NCBI RefSeq assembly: GCF_013266735.1
Contig: NZ_JABSNU010000021.1
Span: 1 to 64,000 of the forward strand
Direction: 5' to 3'
From: Pedobacter foliorum
GTDB lineage: Bacteria; Bacteroidota; Bacteroidia; Sphingobacteriales; Sphingobacteriaceae
DNA: 64,000 bases
The notes below the pieces were generated by a model that saw only the letters and a program-made list of their open reading frames with translations, ran no database searches and was not told the origin of the DNA. Of this stretch, positions 24,362-33,887 are shown in pieces (within the stretch, counting starts at the first letter, position 1; every line of letters starts with the position of its first letter). The translations under genes and the position numbers were made by a program.

Positions 24362-26395
24362 CCACATTCTAATTCTGTCTTCAGGTTTCTTGAATAGTTT
24401 ATCACCCGGTTTAACATCAAATGCTTCATACCATGCATCCATATTTACAGGGGCGCCAATAGTTCTATAAGGGCCTGGCGAGTGCGGGTCTGTTTTAATC
24501 AGCTGCGCTGCACTTTCTGGTAAAATGTTGCCTCTCCAAACTTGAGCCCATGAAAGAAAGAAACGCTGATCTGGTGTAAAACCATCAATCTTTTCGTTCG
24601 ACTGGCCTTGTTTGGTTAATTTGAATGCGGTGTACGCAGCATTAAGGCCTCCAAGGTCACCAATGTTTTCGCCCATGGTTAGTTTTCCAATTACATGAAT
24701 GGTATCTAACACAGTGTAAGCATCAAACTGTTCTCCTAATGCCTTTGTTTTAGTTTCGAACTTGGTTTTATCTTCATCTGTCCACCAGTTACGCAGATTA
24801 CCGTCTTTATCGTATTGACTTCCTGAATCATCAAATCCATGAGACATTTCGTGTCCAATTACTGCACCAATACCACCATAATTAACGGCATCATCAGCAT
24901 TTGGATCAAAGAAAGGGAATTGCAGAATTCCTGCAGGGAATACAATTTCATTCATTGTTGCGCTGTAGTATGCATTAACTGTTGGAGGGGTCATTCCAAA
25001 ACGGGTGCGGTCTACAGGTTTGCCAAGTTGATCTATCATTTCTTTATAACCCCATTCACCTGCATTTCTTAGGTTTTGGAAGTAGGTTGTGCGACTAATC
25101 ACCAAACCATCATAGGTTTTCCACTTATCTGGATATCCGATTTTTGGAACAAATGCATTTAGTTTGGCAAGTGCTTTTTCTTTTGTTGGGGCACTCATCC
25201 AATCCAGATTTTTGATTCTGATTTCAAATGCTTTTCTCAGATTACTGATAAGCTCAGTCATCCTTAATTTTGCATCCGGCTTAAAATATTTAGCTACGTA
25301 AAGTTGGCCTAGTAGTTCTCCAATTGTGCCATCTGTTAATTGCGACATTCTCTGCCATCTTGGAGTTTGAACTTTTTGCCCGCTTTGTACCTGATTGAAA
25401 GTAAAGTTTGCAGCCACAAAAGGAGAACTCAGATTAGGTGCTGAATTTTTTAGAATGTTCCATTCCAGATATGTTTTCCAGTTTTTAAGTGGTACGCTCT
25501 TTAATATTTCATCAAAAGCCACAAAGAATTTAGGCGAAGAAACAAGTATGGTATCCTGTGCGTTTACTTTTAGTTTAAGTAGCATCTTAGCCCAATCAAC
25601 AAATGGGGTGGTTTTGCTAAAATCCGCAACAGTGAACTTATTGTAGGTTTTATAGGGATCGCGCATTTCTACACGTGACATTTGAGCATCAGCTAGTCTC
25701 TTTTCTATCGACAATACAGTTGCTGCTTTTTTCTTCGCCTCATCATTTTTATAGCCAATTAAGCCAAAAAGGGTAGTCATATAGTTTGTATATGCTTCAC
25801 GAATCTTTACACTTCTGCTGTCATCTTTCAAATAGTAATCGCGATCTGGAAGCGTTGTGCCTCCTTGTCCAAGTTGAGGTACATATTTGGTTACATTTTT
25901 CCTATCCTGACCAACGCTAAATCCAAACATAGGAGAGGCAAGTCCGCTTACGCGCATGTATGCCGTATGGTCTAAAATATCCTGAATGGATTTAAGCTGT
26001 TTAATTTTTTCTAAATCTGCTTTAATTGGACAGTAACCTAGTTTCTCAATTGCTGAGCTATCCATTGCTGCTGCGAAGAAATCACCCACACGTTTTTTTA
26101 CTGATCCCTCCGACACAGATTTATCTGTAGCAGCATCTTCTACAAGCCCTTTTACAGCATTGATGTTGAAATCCCTTAACTCGTTGAAAGTGCCCCAACG
26201 GGTTTCTTTTGCAGGAACAGGGTTGTTTTTAATCCATGTGCCACTGGCATAGGTGTAAAAATCATCGCCAGGTTTTACGCTGAGATCCATATTGGCAGGG
26301 TCGATAAATTTTGCAGGAGATTGGGCGTTCGCAGTATAGCTGGTCGCAAGAATTCCTAAGGCAGCAATATGCCTGGTCAGTTTTGAAATATTCAT
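24359..26395 (-). CDS. M13-family zinc endopeptidase (neprilysin/PepO-like)
   Basis: 678 aa from ATG at 26395, with a signal peptide ending near SYTANAQ; a TTG four codons earlier is less likely. The zinc site HEMSH is at residues 515-519 (GAVIGHEMSHGFDDSGSQYD). The third ligand glutamate and the conserved ENIGDLGGL follow, then the family's NAYY (substrate-binding) stretch upstream and C-terminal CxxW-like region (KKPEDRIRMW, where the usual Cys is absent). It acts on peptides in the periplasm or outside. Length is typical. Confidence 0.95.
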   Translation of the reverse strand: MNISKLTRHIAALGILATSYTANAQSPAKFIDPANMDLSVKPGDDFYTYASGTWIKNNPVPAKETRWGTFNELRDFNINAVKGLVEDAATDKSVSEGSVKKRVGDFFAAAMDSSAIEKLGYCPIKADLEKIKQLKSIQDILDHTAYMRVSGLASPMFGFSVGQDRKNVTKYVPQLGQGGTTLPDRDYYLKDDSRSVKIREAYTNYMTTLFGLIGYKNDEAKKKAATVLSIEKRLADAQMSRVEMRDPYKTYNKFTVADFSKTTPFVDWAKMLLKLKVNAQDTILVSSPKFFVAFDEILKSVPLKNWKTYLEWNILKNSAPNLSSPFVAANFTFNQVQSGQKVQTPRWQRMSQLTDGTIGELLGQLYVAKYFKPDAKLRMTELISNLRKAFEIRIKNLDWMSAPTKEKALAKLNAFVPKIGYPDKWKTYDGLVISRTTYFQNLRNAGEWGYKEMIDQLGKPVDRTRFGMTPPTVNAYYSATMNEIVFPAGILQFPFFDPNADDAVNYGGIGAVIGHEMSHGFDDSGSQYDKDGNLRNWWTDEDKTKFETKTKALGEQFDAYTVLDTIHVIGKLTMGENIGDLGGLNAAYTAFKLTKQGQSNEKIDGFTPDQRFFLSWAQVWRGNILPESAAQLIKTDPHSPGPYRTIGAPVNMDAWYEAFDVKPGDKLFKKPEDRIRMW

Positions 26396-26707
26396 AAAGT
26401 TAGTCAACAGATTTTATAACACTTTACCTATGCAAGAGAATTCCTGCTAAATGTGGTGTTTATAATTACATCAATGCGGTAAATGTAATAAATACTGTGA
26501 AACAAGTATTTTGTCTATTGAAAATATTACTTGTTAAACCAGTAGTAGATTCTAGTTAAGCTAAACCGCCTAAGTAAGGAACCTGTAAAAGAAAATAGTT
26601 TTATCGTTTTCATGACTAAGTCAGTTATACCTATTTAACATATTTTAACATATTTTATTGTGTGAGGGTTGTAAAATATGTTCTATTGTTTGGTAGGTAT
26701 GGGCTGC
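26396..26707. other. 312-bp gap between eamA-type gene and M13 peptidase gene
   Basis: No gene is seen. It holds AACAAGTA/TACTTGTT (26501-26508 and 26528-26535), a tandem AACATATTTT pair (26637-26656), and AACATATTTTA/TAAAATATGTT (26647-26657 and 26672-26682), which could be an AT-rich terminator of the EamA gene. No clear -7 element for the peptidase gene was found. Confidence 0.5.
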
Positions 26708-27586
26708 TCATTGCGTTTTAGCCATGCTTAATTTTTTTCGCTGACCAAGATATAGTCCGAAAACAACGAGTAAAGTTCCAACAACTGTGTACATGGTAAT
26801 AGGCTCATTCATTAGCCACCATGCATAAAAGAAGCCGAAAAGCGGACATAGAAAAAGCCATAATGATGCCTTTACAGTATCTATTTTTAATAAGTTGAAC
26901 CAACAGATAAGGCCAACAACAGATACAGCAAGACTTAGCCATAATGAAGAGAATATTAATCTGTGATCCAATTGTACGGCTGAGAAATCACTAAAGATAA
27001 AAGTGAATGGGAGTAGGAATATACCTCCAAGTGCCACTTGCCATCCATTGATTAAAATATTGGGCAAGGTCCATTTTACTCTTGCATAATATACACTTGC
27101 AAAGGATACGCAGACCATACTTAGCATCAATAAACTGACCCCCATGATGGTTGTACTACTGTCTTTTAATAATGGATAAGTAGCAATTCCGATACCTACC
27201 ATGCCGATTATGATGCTAAATACTTCTTCTTTTGATGGTTTACGGCCAATTAGCCATGAAGATAGTAGCACAATTAATAGTGGGTTCGTTGAAGTGGCCA
27301 GACTCCCTATACCTGCTGCCGTATACTTCATAGCGCATACATACAAGCCCAGGTAAACGGTTGTATTTAAAAGGCCAAATATTGCAAGGTGCTTCCATTC
27401 TTCGGCAGTAGGTAATTTATATGATTTGTTAAATATATATCCAACTGAAAGTAATACAAAGCCTGCAAGGAAGAAACGAATATTTGCAAGAACCAATGGG
27501 GGAGATGATAAAATGCCAAACTTTGTGGCTACTGATGCCGAAGCCCACAGCATTGCAAATAGTAACCCGATAAAGATATTTTTCAT
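26708..27586 (-). CDS. EamA-family (DMT superfamily) transporter
   Basis: 292 aa, ten predicted membrane segments as two EamA repeats (first about residues 5-140, second 150-285). The signature stretches are FGLLNTTVYLGLYVCAMKY with LATSTNPLLIVLLSSWLIG, and WLFLCPLFGFFYAWWLMNEP. DMT permeases export amino acids, metabolites or drugs; the substrate is not predictable. The C-tail is short and basic. The gene is monocistronic and divergent from the S9 peptidase gene. Confidence 0.92.
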   Translation of the reverse strand: MKNIFIGLLFAMLWASASVATKFGILSSPPLVLANIRFFLAGFVLLSVGYIFNKSYKLPTAEEWKHLAIFGLLNTTVYLGLYVCAMKYTAAGIGSLATSTNPLLIVLLSSWLIGRKPSKEEVFSIIIGMVGIGIATYPLLKDSSTTIMGVSLLMLSMVCVSFASVYYARVKWTLPNILINGWQVALGGIFLLPFTFIFSDFSAVQLDHRLIFSSLWLSLAVSVVGLICWFNLLKIDTVKASLWLFLCPLFGFFYAWWLMNEPITMYTVVGTLLVVFGLYLGQRKKLSMAKTQ

Positions 27587-27693
27587 TAATAAACTATTGT
27601 TTTTTATTACGATTGAACAATCATAATAAATTTATGATGTTTTTCACACATCAAAGGTAATCAAGCGAACGATGTAATTTGCGTTATTTTGTA

Positions 27694-27701
27694 TAAGTTT
27701 G
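27694..27701 (+). promoter_or_regulatory. Candidate -7 element (TAAGTTTG) for the S9 peptidase gene
   Basis: TAAGTTTG lies 25 nt before the chosen ATG (27726) and fits TAnnTTTG. That it overlaps the longer possible reading frame (TTG at 27699) supports the later start. The -33 partner is weak. Confidence 0.4.
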
Positions 27702-27725
27702 GCTCTAACTTATTATTTGGTACTG

Positions 27726-29879
27726 ATGAAAAAACTGATTTTATGTCTTCACTTGTTGTCGATTGCGTTTTATGGTATAGCCCAGAATAAACAATTGACC
27801 ATTCAGGATGCAATGAGTAATGCACGCACTACTTTGGCTCCTGAAAACCTTTCTCAACTTCAATTTATATACGGTACAGAGAATTATGTGTACGCAAAAC
27901 GAGTAGGAGGTGAACCGGTATGGATGAGTGGCAATTTTAAAACTCAGCAGGAACAGCTGTTTTTATCGTTGGCTCAGTTAAATCAGAAATTAAAAGCACT
28001 TCAAAAGGATACTTTAAAGGCGATGCCTTTTATTCAGTTTAATCAGGGACCTGATTGGATATTAACCATTAACGGAAGTAAGGTTGCTTTTAATCCTGCA
28101 AAGAATACTTATAAGGTTGTTATAGATGCAGCTATTGCCGGTAAAACTAACGTAGAAGAAAGTAAAGCTGGGTATATCGCATATCTGGATAATTTCAATT
28201 TGTTTGTGGCTAATGGTTCAGATCAGAATCAGGTAACTAAGGACGGTACTAAGGATATTGTTTATGCTTCGTCGGTGCACCGTGATGAATTTGGCATATC
28301 AAAAGGAACGTTTTGGAGCAATAGTGGTAAATCGCTCGCTTTCTATAGAATGGATCAAAGCATGGTTTCGGATTATCCAATTATAGATTGGACTACAAGA
28401 CCCGCAAAAAATGTAAATATTAAATATCCTATGGCTGGCGATAAAAGTCATGAGGTAACTGTAGGAGTTTATAATGCAGTAACTAAAGCTGTGGTTTACC
28501 TTAAAACCGGTGAGCCTGTTGAACAATATCTTACTAATATTGCCTGGAGCCCGGATGATAAATACATCTATATTGCTGTTTTAAACCGCGGACAGAATCA
28601 CATGAAGTTAAATCAATATGATGCAACAAGTGGTGATTTCGTTAAAACCTTATTCGAAGAAAAGGACGAAAAGTATGTAGAGCCATTGGAGCCTATGTTG
28701 TTCCTTAAAAATGATCCCTCTAAGTTCATCTGGCAAAGTAATCGTGATGGATGGAATCATTTGTATTTATACGACTTAAACGGAAAAGTATTAAAACAGT
28801 TAACTAAAGGTAATTGGGAGGTGCTTGATGTAAAAGGTTTTAATGCAAAAGGCGATCAGTTGTTTTATGTTTCTACAGAAGAGTCTCCAATCACCCGGAA
28901 TTTATATGTACTTAATTTAAAATCAGGTAAATCAAATAGGATTACACAAGGTCGTGCGGTACATAATGTACAGGTAAGTACTTCTGGAAATACTGTGATA
29001 GATAATTACAGCAGTCCGGAGCAGCCTAGGGTAATTCAGTTAATAGAAACTGCAAGTGCTAAAACAAAAACGTTATTAAAAGCGGCTAATCCTTTATCTG
29101 ATTTTGCTACTGAAAACTCATCGATCTTTACTATAAAAAGTAATAGCGGAGATGATTTGTATTGCAGTTTATATAAACCAGTTGGTTATGATAGTACCAA
29201 AAAATATCCTGTTATTGTTTATTGGTATGGTGGTTCTCATGCACAACTTATCTTAAATTCATGGAATGCCGGAGCTGGAGATTATTGGTTCAGGTATATG
29301 GCAGAGCGTGGTTATGTGGTATTAACTATCGATACTAGAGGAAGTGACAACAGGGGTAAAGCTTTTGAACAATCGATGTTCCGTAGAGCGGGTGATGTGC
29401 AAATGGAAGATATGATGAAAGCTGTTGATTACCTGAAAGGCTTGCCTTATGTTGATTCTGCTAACATGGGATTATTTGGCTGGAGCTTTGGCGGTTTCGA
29501 TACGGTCGACTTTATGGTTACTCACCCTGGTGTGTTTAAAGCTGCCGTTGCAGGTGGTCCGGTAATAAACTGGAAGTTTTACGAGGTAATGTACACTGAA
29601 CGCTATATGGATACTCCTCAGGAAAACCCTGAAGGTTACGCTGCTACAGATTTGAGTAGCAAGGTTGATCAATTAAAAGGAAAATTGTTACTAATTCACG
29701 GTATGCAGGATCCGGTTGTGGTACAGCAGCATTCTGTCGACTTTGTTAAGAAAGCTGTTGATAAAGGTGTTCAGGTTGATTATATGATTTATCCTGGTCA
29801 TGAGCATAATGTAATTGGTAAAGATAGGGTGCATCTATATCAGAAGGTTACAGATTACTTTATGCAAAATTTGAAGTAA
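27726..29879 (+). CDS. S9-family (dipeptidyl peptidase IV-like) secreted serine peptidase
   Basis: 717 aa from ATG at 27726 (MKKLILCLHLLSIAFYGIAQ signal peptide). The N-terminal half is a DPP4-type beta-propeller (GTFWSNSGKSLAFYRMDQS, IAWSPDDKYIYIAV). The C-terminal alpha/beta hydrolase carries the triad Ser587 (GWSFGG), Asp662 (HGMQDP) and His692 (PGHEHN). DPP4 enzymes remove N-terminal X-Pro dipeptides; here SFGG replaces the common SYGG, which is a mild change. It is probably periplasmic and used for peptide nutrition. Confidence 0.93.
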   Translation: MKKLILCLHLLSIAFYGIAQNKQLTIQDAMSNARTTLAPENLSQLQFIYGTENYVYAKRVGGEPVWMSGNFKTQQEQLFLSLAQLNQKLKALQKDTLKAMPFIQFNQGPDWILTINGSKVAFNPAKNTYKVVIDAAIAGKTNVEESKAGYIAYLDNFNLFVANGSDQNQVTKDGTKDIVYASSVHRDEFGISKGTFWSNSGKSLAFYRMDQSMVSDYPIIDWTTRPAKNVNIKYPMAGDKSHEVTVGVYNAVTKAVVYLKTGEPVEQYLTNIAWSPDDKYIYIAVLNRGQNHMKLNQYDATSGDFVKTLFEEKDEKYVEPLEPMLFLKNDPSKFIWQSNRDGWNHLYLYDLNGKVLKQLTKGNWEVLDVKGFNAKGDQLFYVSTEESPITRNLYVLNLKSGKSNRITQGRAVHNVQVSTSGNTVIDNYSSPEQPRVIQLIETASAKTKTLLKAANPLSDFATENSSIFTIKSNSGDDLYCSLYKPVGYDSTKKYPVIVYWYGGSHAQLILNSWNAGAGDYWFRYMAERGYVVLTIDTRGSDNRGKAFEQSMFRRAGDVQMEDMMKAVDYLKGLPYVDSANMGLFGWSFGGFDTVDFMVTHPGVFKAAVAGGPVINWKFYEVMYTERYMDTPQENPEGYAATDLSSKVDQLKGKLLLIHGMQDPVVVQQHSVDFVKKAVDKGVQVDYMIYPGHEHNVIGKDRVHLYQKVTDYFMQNLK

Positions 29880-29886
29880 GCAGAGC

Positions 29887-29925
29887 TTATGGAATCAGCA
29901 AATCTTTGATCTTCTGATTCCATAA
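29887..29925 (+). terminator. Intrinsic-type terminator after the S9 peptidase gene
   Basis: TTATGGAATCAG (29887-29898) pairs perfectly with CTGATTCCATAA (29914-29925). It begins 7 nt after the stop and is followed by ATCTTTAAT. The T-run is weak. Confidence 0.7.
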
Positions 29926-29980
29926 ATCTTTAATAGATTCCTAATGAATTGTCTTTTTTCTTTTTGTAATCAATAAACCA

Positions 29981-29988
29981 TAAATTTG
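29981..29988 (+). promoter_or_regulatory. Candidate -7 element (TAAATTTG) of the toxin-antitoxin operon
   Basis: TAAATTTG ends 4 nt before the antitoxin ATG at 29993. A TTTTTG run lies 14 nt further upstream, shorter than ideal -33 spacing. The mRNA would be almost leaderless. Confidence 0.4.
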
Positions 29989-29992
29989 TAGC

Positions 29993-30253
29993 ATGGGAAC
30001 ACTAATTGTACATCCAAAAAATAAAGAGCAGTTGTCAGTACTGAAGGCTTTTATGAAAGCTCTTAAGATCTCTTTTGAGGAAAGTAAGGGTGATTATTCC
30101 GTCAATGAACTTGAATCCGTCAGTGATCAAAATCAAGTTAAAGAATCAAATGCAGTTTATAATTCAAAATTTGTTGAAAAGATAAAGCTTAGTGATGAAG
30201 AATTTAAATCCGGAAAACATACTTCAATTAAGACTGAAGATTTGTGGAAATAA
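29993..30253 (+). CDS. DUF2683-type antitoxin of a YoeB module
   Basis: 86 aa. The N-terminus MGTLIVHPKNKEQLSVLKAF with ALKISFEE, and the C-terminus ending IKTEDLWK, are typical of the small Bacteroidetes antitoxins paired with YoeB toxins. The acidic, poorly ordered middle (about residues 35-65) would be the toxin-wrapping part. The toxin gene starts inside this gene (GTG at 30244, 10-bp overlap), so translation is coupled. It should neutralise the toxin and repress the operon. Confidence 0.88.
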   Translation: MGTLIVHPKNKEQLSVLKAFMKALKISFEESKGDYSVNELESVSDQNQVKESNAVYNSKFVEKIKLSDEEFKSGKHTSIKTEDLWK

Positions 30254-30510
30254 TCTATTCTGAACAGGCTCAGTCTGATATTAAATTCTGGGTTAAATCT
30301 GGCAATAAACAAATACAAGCAAAAATTACATCACTCCTTAATGCAATAGAAAGTAATCCATTTCACGGAATTGGTAAACCTGAAGCTTTAAAATACGAAA
30401 TGAGTGGCAAGTGGTCAAGACGTATTGACGAAGAACACAGGTTGATTTATGAATTATCCGAAAATCAGTTACAAATTAAAATTCACTCGCTAAGAGGACA
30501 CTATAAATAA
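30244..30510 (+). CDS. yoeB: YoeB/Txe-family mRNA-cleaving toxin
   Basis: 88 aa, GTG start (MEIIYSEQAQSDIKFWVKSG). It shows YoeB landmarks: IESNPFHGIGKPEALKYEMSG, then WSRRIDEEHRLIYEL and C-terminal HSLRGHYK with the His-Tyr pair used in catalysis. YoeB binds the ribosomal A site and cuts mRNA. Length is normal and no residue is obviously lost, so it is probably active. The stop is only 4 bp before the start of valS, so read-through could connect the module to an essential gene. Confidence 0.92.
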   Translation: MEIIYSEQAQSDIKFWVKSGNKQIQAKITSLLNAIESNPFHGIGKPEALKYEMSGKWSRRIDEEHRLIYELSENQLQIKIHSLRGHYK

Positions 30511-30514
30511 AATA

Positions 30515-33181
30515 ATGAGCATTTCCACAAAATACGACCCGGCGGCAACCGAAGACAAATGGTATAGCTACTGGATAGAGAAGAACTTTTTTCATTCTGA
30601 GCCTGATGAACGTGAGCCTTACACGATTGTAATACCTCCTCCAAATGTGACTGGTGTTTTGCACATGGGACACATGCTAAACAATACAATTCAGGATGTA
30701 CTGATTCGTAGGGCACGTATGCAAGGTAAAAATGCTTGCTGGGTACCTGGAACAGATCATGCATCAATTGCTACTGAGGCCAAAGTTGTGGCGATGCTTA
30801 AAGAAAGAGGCATCAGCAAAAAAGACCTTAGCAGAGAAGAGTTCCTGAAGTATGCATGGGAATGGAAAGAAAAATACGGAGGTATTATTCTTGATCAGTT
30901 GAAAAAACTAGGCGCAAGCTGCGACTGGGAGCGTACCCGTTTTACTATGGAAGACGACTTGTCGGAAGCAGTAATTGATAGCTTTATCCATTTATATAAA
31001 AAGGGAAGAATCTATCGTGGTGTGCGTATGGTAAACTGGGATCCTGCAGGTAAAACCGCAGTTTCTGACGAAGAAGTTATCCGTAAAGAGGTAAATCAAA
31101 AGCTATACTATATAAAATATTCGGTATCTGGAACCAATGATTTCTTAACCATTGCAACCACTCGTCCGGAAACAATCATGGCAGATGCTGCCATTTGCGT
31201 TAACCCTAACGACGAGCGTTACCATCACCTGAAAGGTAAAAAGGTTTTTGTACCACTAATCAACCGTGAAATACCTATTATTCAGGATGAGTATGTAACG
31301 ATGGATTTTGGAACAGGATGTTTAAAAGTTACTCCGGCTCATGATCTGAACGATTATGAATTAGGGGTTAAACATAAATTGCCTGTAATAGATATCTTAA
31401 ATGAAGATGGTACATTAAACGAACTTGCTGTTGTTCTTGTTGGTGAAGATCGCTTTATAGCAAGAAAAAAGATTGCTGTTTTATTAGACGAAGCTGGTCA
31501 TTTAGATAAAGTTGAGGATTATAAGTCGCAGGTAGGTTTTTCTGAACGTACCAATGCAGCTATTGAGCCTAAATTATCTATGCAGTGGTTCTGTAAAATG
31601 GATGAGATGGCCAAACCAGCATTGAGAGATGTATTGGAAGGTGATGTTAAGTTAATCCCTGAAAAGTTTGTTAACACCTACCGTCATTGGATGGAAAATG
31701 TTAGGGATTGGAACATCAGCAGACAATTATGGTGGGGACAACAAATTCCTGCATGGTATGATGATAAAGGCAATTGGGTTGTTGCTAAAACTAAAGAAGA
31801 AGCACTTAATGAGTTTTTAAAACTTAAGGATATAGATGGCGTATTTACTGAGGCTGAAGCTAATGGCTTTAAACATCAGTTGGCTCCTTTTGTAAGTCAG
31901 GATCCGGATGTAATGGATACCTGGTTCTCATCATGGTTATGGCCAATATCTGTATTTAATGGTTTTAAAGATCCTGACAATAAAGATATTAACTATTACT
32001 ATCCTACTAATGACCTTGTAACTGCTCCTGAGATTTTATTCTTCTGGGTAGCTCGTATGATCATGGCTGGACATGAGTTTAGAGGTCAGAAACCTTTTAC
32101 AAATGTTTACTTAACAGGTATTGTAAGAGATAAATTAGGCCGTAAAATGTCTAAGTCGCTGGGTAACTCTCCTGATCCAATTGGGCTAATTGAGAAGTAT
32201 GGCGCTGATGGAGTAAGGGTAGGTATGTTATTGTGTTCTCCAGCCGGAAACGACTTAATGTTCGATGAAAGCTACTGCGAGCAAGGCCGTAATTTTGCTA
32301 ACAAAATCTGGAATGCTTTCAGGTTAGTTAAAGGTTGGGAAGTTGATGCAAATCTTGAAAACCCTAATCAGCAAGCTATATTGTGGTTCGAGAACCGCTT
32401 TAATGAGGCTCTTGCCGAGATTGAAGATAACTTTAAACAATACCGTCTGTCTGAGGCATTGATGGCTTGTTATAAACTGGTATGGGACGATTTCTGTGCC
32501 TGGTACCTTGAAATGGTTAAGCCTACTTATCAACACCCTATAGATGCTGAAACTTTAAAAGTTACCATTGGTTTCTTTGAGAAGATTCTAACCTTGTTAC
32601 ATCCATTTATGCCTTTCTTAACAGAAGAATTATGGCATGATGAGCTTTTCGGCGAGAAAGGTGAATTAGAGTGCTGTATTGTAGCAAGCTATCCTGTTGT
32701 TGGCAATGCTGATGCACAATTACTTAAAGAAGTAGAGGTGATTAAAGGTTTGGTTGCTGAGATCAGAAACGTTAGAAATACAAAACAGATCTCGCCTAAA
32801 GAAGCACTTCCCTTAGCGATTAAAGTAAACTCTGCTTTAGATTTCGAGAAATGGTTAAACATTGTGTTCAAACTGGCTAACATTAATCAGGTTGAGTTTG
32901 TAAACGATAAGATTCCTGGAGCTGTAAACTTTATGGTGGGTAATGATGAGTTCTTTATTCACTTAAATGAAGCTATCGATGTTGATGCTGAAATAGAGCG
33001 TTTAAACGGAGAGCTTACTTATTTACAGGGTTTCTTGAAATCTGTAGATGCTAAGTTAAGTAATGAGCGTTTTGTACAAAATGCAAAACCTGAGATCATT
33101 CAGAACGAACGTAATAAAAAGGCAGATGCTGAATCGAAGATCAATACGATCGAGGAAAGCCTTGCTGCTTTAAAAGGATAA
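30515..33181 (+). CDS. valS: Valyl-tRNA synthetase
   Basis: 888 aa class Ia synthetase that charges tRNA-Val. HIGH-type signature PNVTGVLHMGHML near residue 48. The editing domain follows (ATTRPETIMADAAICVNP, GTGCLKVTPAHDLNDYELG). The KMSKS loop RKMSKSLGNS is near 545, then the anticodon-binding domain and a C-terminal coiled coil (EAIDVDAEIERLNGELTYLQ onward). It sits 4 bp after the yoeB toxin gene; whether it has its own promoter inside that module is unclear. Confidence 0.98.
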   Translation: MSISTKYDPAATEDKWYSYWIEKNFFHSEPDEREPYTIVIPPPNVTGVLHMGHMLNNTIQDVLIRRARMQGKNACWVPGTDHASIATEAKVVAMLKERGISKKDLSREEFLKYAWEWKEKYGGIILDQLKKLGASCDWERTRFTMEDDLSEAVIDSFIHLYKKGRIYRGVRMVNWDPAGKTAVSDEEVIRKEVNQKLYYIKYSVSGTNDFLTIATTRPETIMADAAICVNPNDERYHHLKGKKVFVPLINREIPIIQDEYVTMDFGTGCLKVTPAHDLNDYELGVKHKLPVIDILNEDGTLNELAVVLVGEDRFIARKKIAVLLDEAGHLDKVEDYKSQVGFSERTNAAIEPKLSMQWFCKMDEMAKPALRDVLEGDVKLIPEKFVNTYRHWMENVRDWNISRQLWWGQQIPAWYDDKGNWVVAKTKEEALNEFLKLKDIDGVFTEAEANGFKHQLAPFVSQDPDVMDTWFSSWLWPISVFNGFKDPDNKDINYYYPTNDLVTAPEILFFWVARMIMAGHEFRGQKPFTNVYLTGIVRDKLGRKMSKSLGNSPDPIGLIEKYGADGVRVGMLLCSPAGNDLMFDESYCEQGRNFANKIWNAFRLVKGWEVDANLENPNQQAILWFENRFNEALAEIEDNFKQYRLSEALMACYKLVWDDFCAWYLEMVKPTYQHPIDAETLKVTIGFFEKILTLLHPFMPFLTEELWHDELFGEKGELECCIVASYPVVGNADAQLLKEVEVIKGLVAEIRNVRNTKQISPKEALPLAIKVNSALDFEKWLNIVFKLANINQVEFVNDKIPGAVNFMVGNDEFFIHLNEAIDVDAEIERLNGELTYLQGFLKSVDAKLSNERFVQNAKPEIIQNERNKKADAESKINTIEESLAALKG

Positions 33182-33187
33182 TTTTAA

Positions 33188-33227
33188 TGAAGAGGGTGTA
33201 CCATATAAACCATGATCACCCTCTTCA
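33188..33227. terminator. Bidirectional hairpin between valS and the convergent regulator
   Basis: TGAAGAGGGTG (33188-33198) pairs perfectly with CACCCTCTTCA (33217-33227). On the plus strand it is followed by CTTTTAAC, and on the minus strand by TTAAAATT. It lies 7 nt after the valS stop and 4 nt after the regulator stop on the other strand. Confidence 0.8.
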
Positions 33228-33230
33228 CTT

Positions 33231-33854
33231 TTAACTTGCCTTCTTTAATGTTATACGGTATGCGCACCTTCTGTCGCCCGCAATAATGTGATTTACCCTT
33301 GTAATATCTACATCCTTACCTAGTACAAACTTAAAGGTATTTAGTTCTGAAGAACAAAAACCCTGACAAACTTGTGCGGCTGCGCAAATTGGACAGTGAT
33401 TCTCTATTAGTAAATAGCCCTGTTCATCTTTACTATACTCAGCCATGTAACCTTCTCGGGTACGGATATCTGCGAGTTGAGATATACGACCTTCCAGGTC
33501 AGTAACGGACTGCAATTCATTTGAATATTTTTCTTTACCGGCTTGCTCACCTGCTGTTATCACTTTGTCTAGCGCTTCATCGCCTAGTGTGGCTTTTACC
33601 AGTTGTATTAATTTAACGGTTAGCTCAGCATGAGTATCAGGAAAACCTGCGTTTCCCTCCTCAGTTAAACTAAAGTATACTGTAGGCCTGCCAACTCCTT
33701 TCGATTCATTGGTCGACTTGATTAGACCCTCCTCACTTAATTTAATAAGCTGTAGGCGCGCACCTTCACTTGTAATCCCAAGTTCCTTTGAAATTTCTCC
33801 CGCGGTTAGTGCACCACGGGTTTTTAATAGCATTAAGAATCGATTTGTCTTCAT
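33231..33854 (-). CDS. SufR-like winged-helix regulator with a five-cysteine cluster motif
   Basis: 207 aa. The N-terminal helix-turn-helix (about residues 10-65: LTAGEISKELGITSEGARLQ, wing GVGRPTVYFSLTEEG) is of the ArsR/DeoR-like type seen in SufR. The C-terminal part holds Cys154, 157, 163, 167 and 197 (HCPICAAAQVCQGFCSSE), a spacing that suggests an Fe-S cluster as in cyanobacterial SufR. It is divergent from the RND efflux operon with a 290-bp gap, so control of that pump and of itself through the palindrome at 33860-33887 is inferred. No suf genes are nearby. Confidence 0.85.
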   Translation of the reverse strand: MKTNRFLMLLKTRGALTAGEISKELGITSEGARLQLIKLSEEGLIKSTNESKGVGRPTVYFSLTEEGNAGFPDTHAELTVKLIQLVKATLGDEALDKVITAGEQAGKEKYSNELQSVTDLEGRISQLADIRTREGYMAEYSKDEQGYLLIENHCPICAAAQVCQGFCSSELNTFKFVLGKDVDITRVNHIIAGDRRCAYRITLKKAS

Positions 33855-33859
33855 AATCT

Positions 33860-33887
33860 AATAAAACAAGCGTTTAGTTGTTTTATT
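33860..33887. promoter_or_regulatory. 10-8-10 perfect palindrome, likely operator of the SufR-like regulator
   Basis: AATAAAACAA (33860-33869) and TTGTTTTATT (33878-33887) flank GCGTTTAG. The site is 6 bp upstream of the regulator's start codon on the minus strand, an ideal place for autoregulation. It is about 260 bp from the RND adaptor start. Confidence 0.55.
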
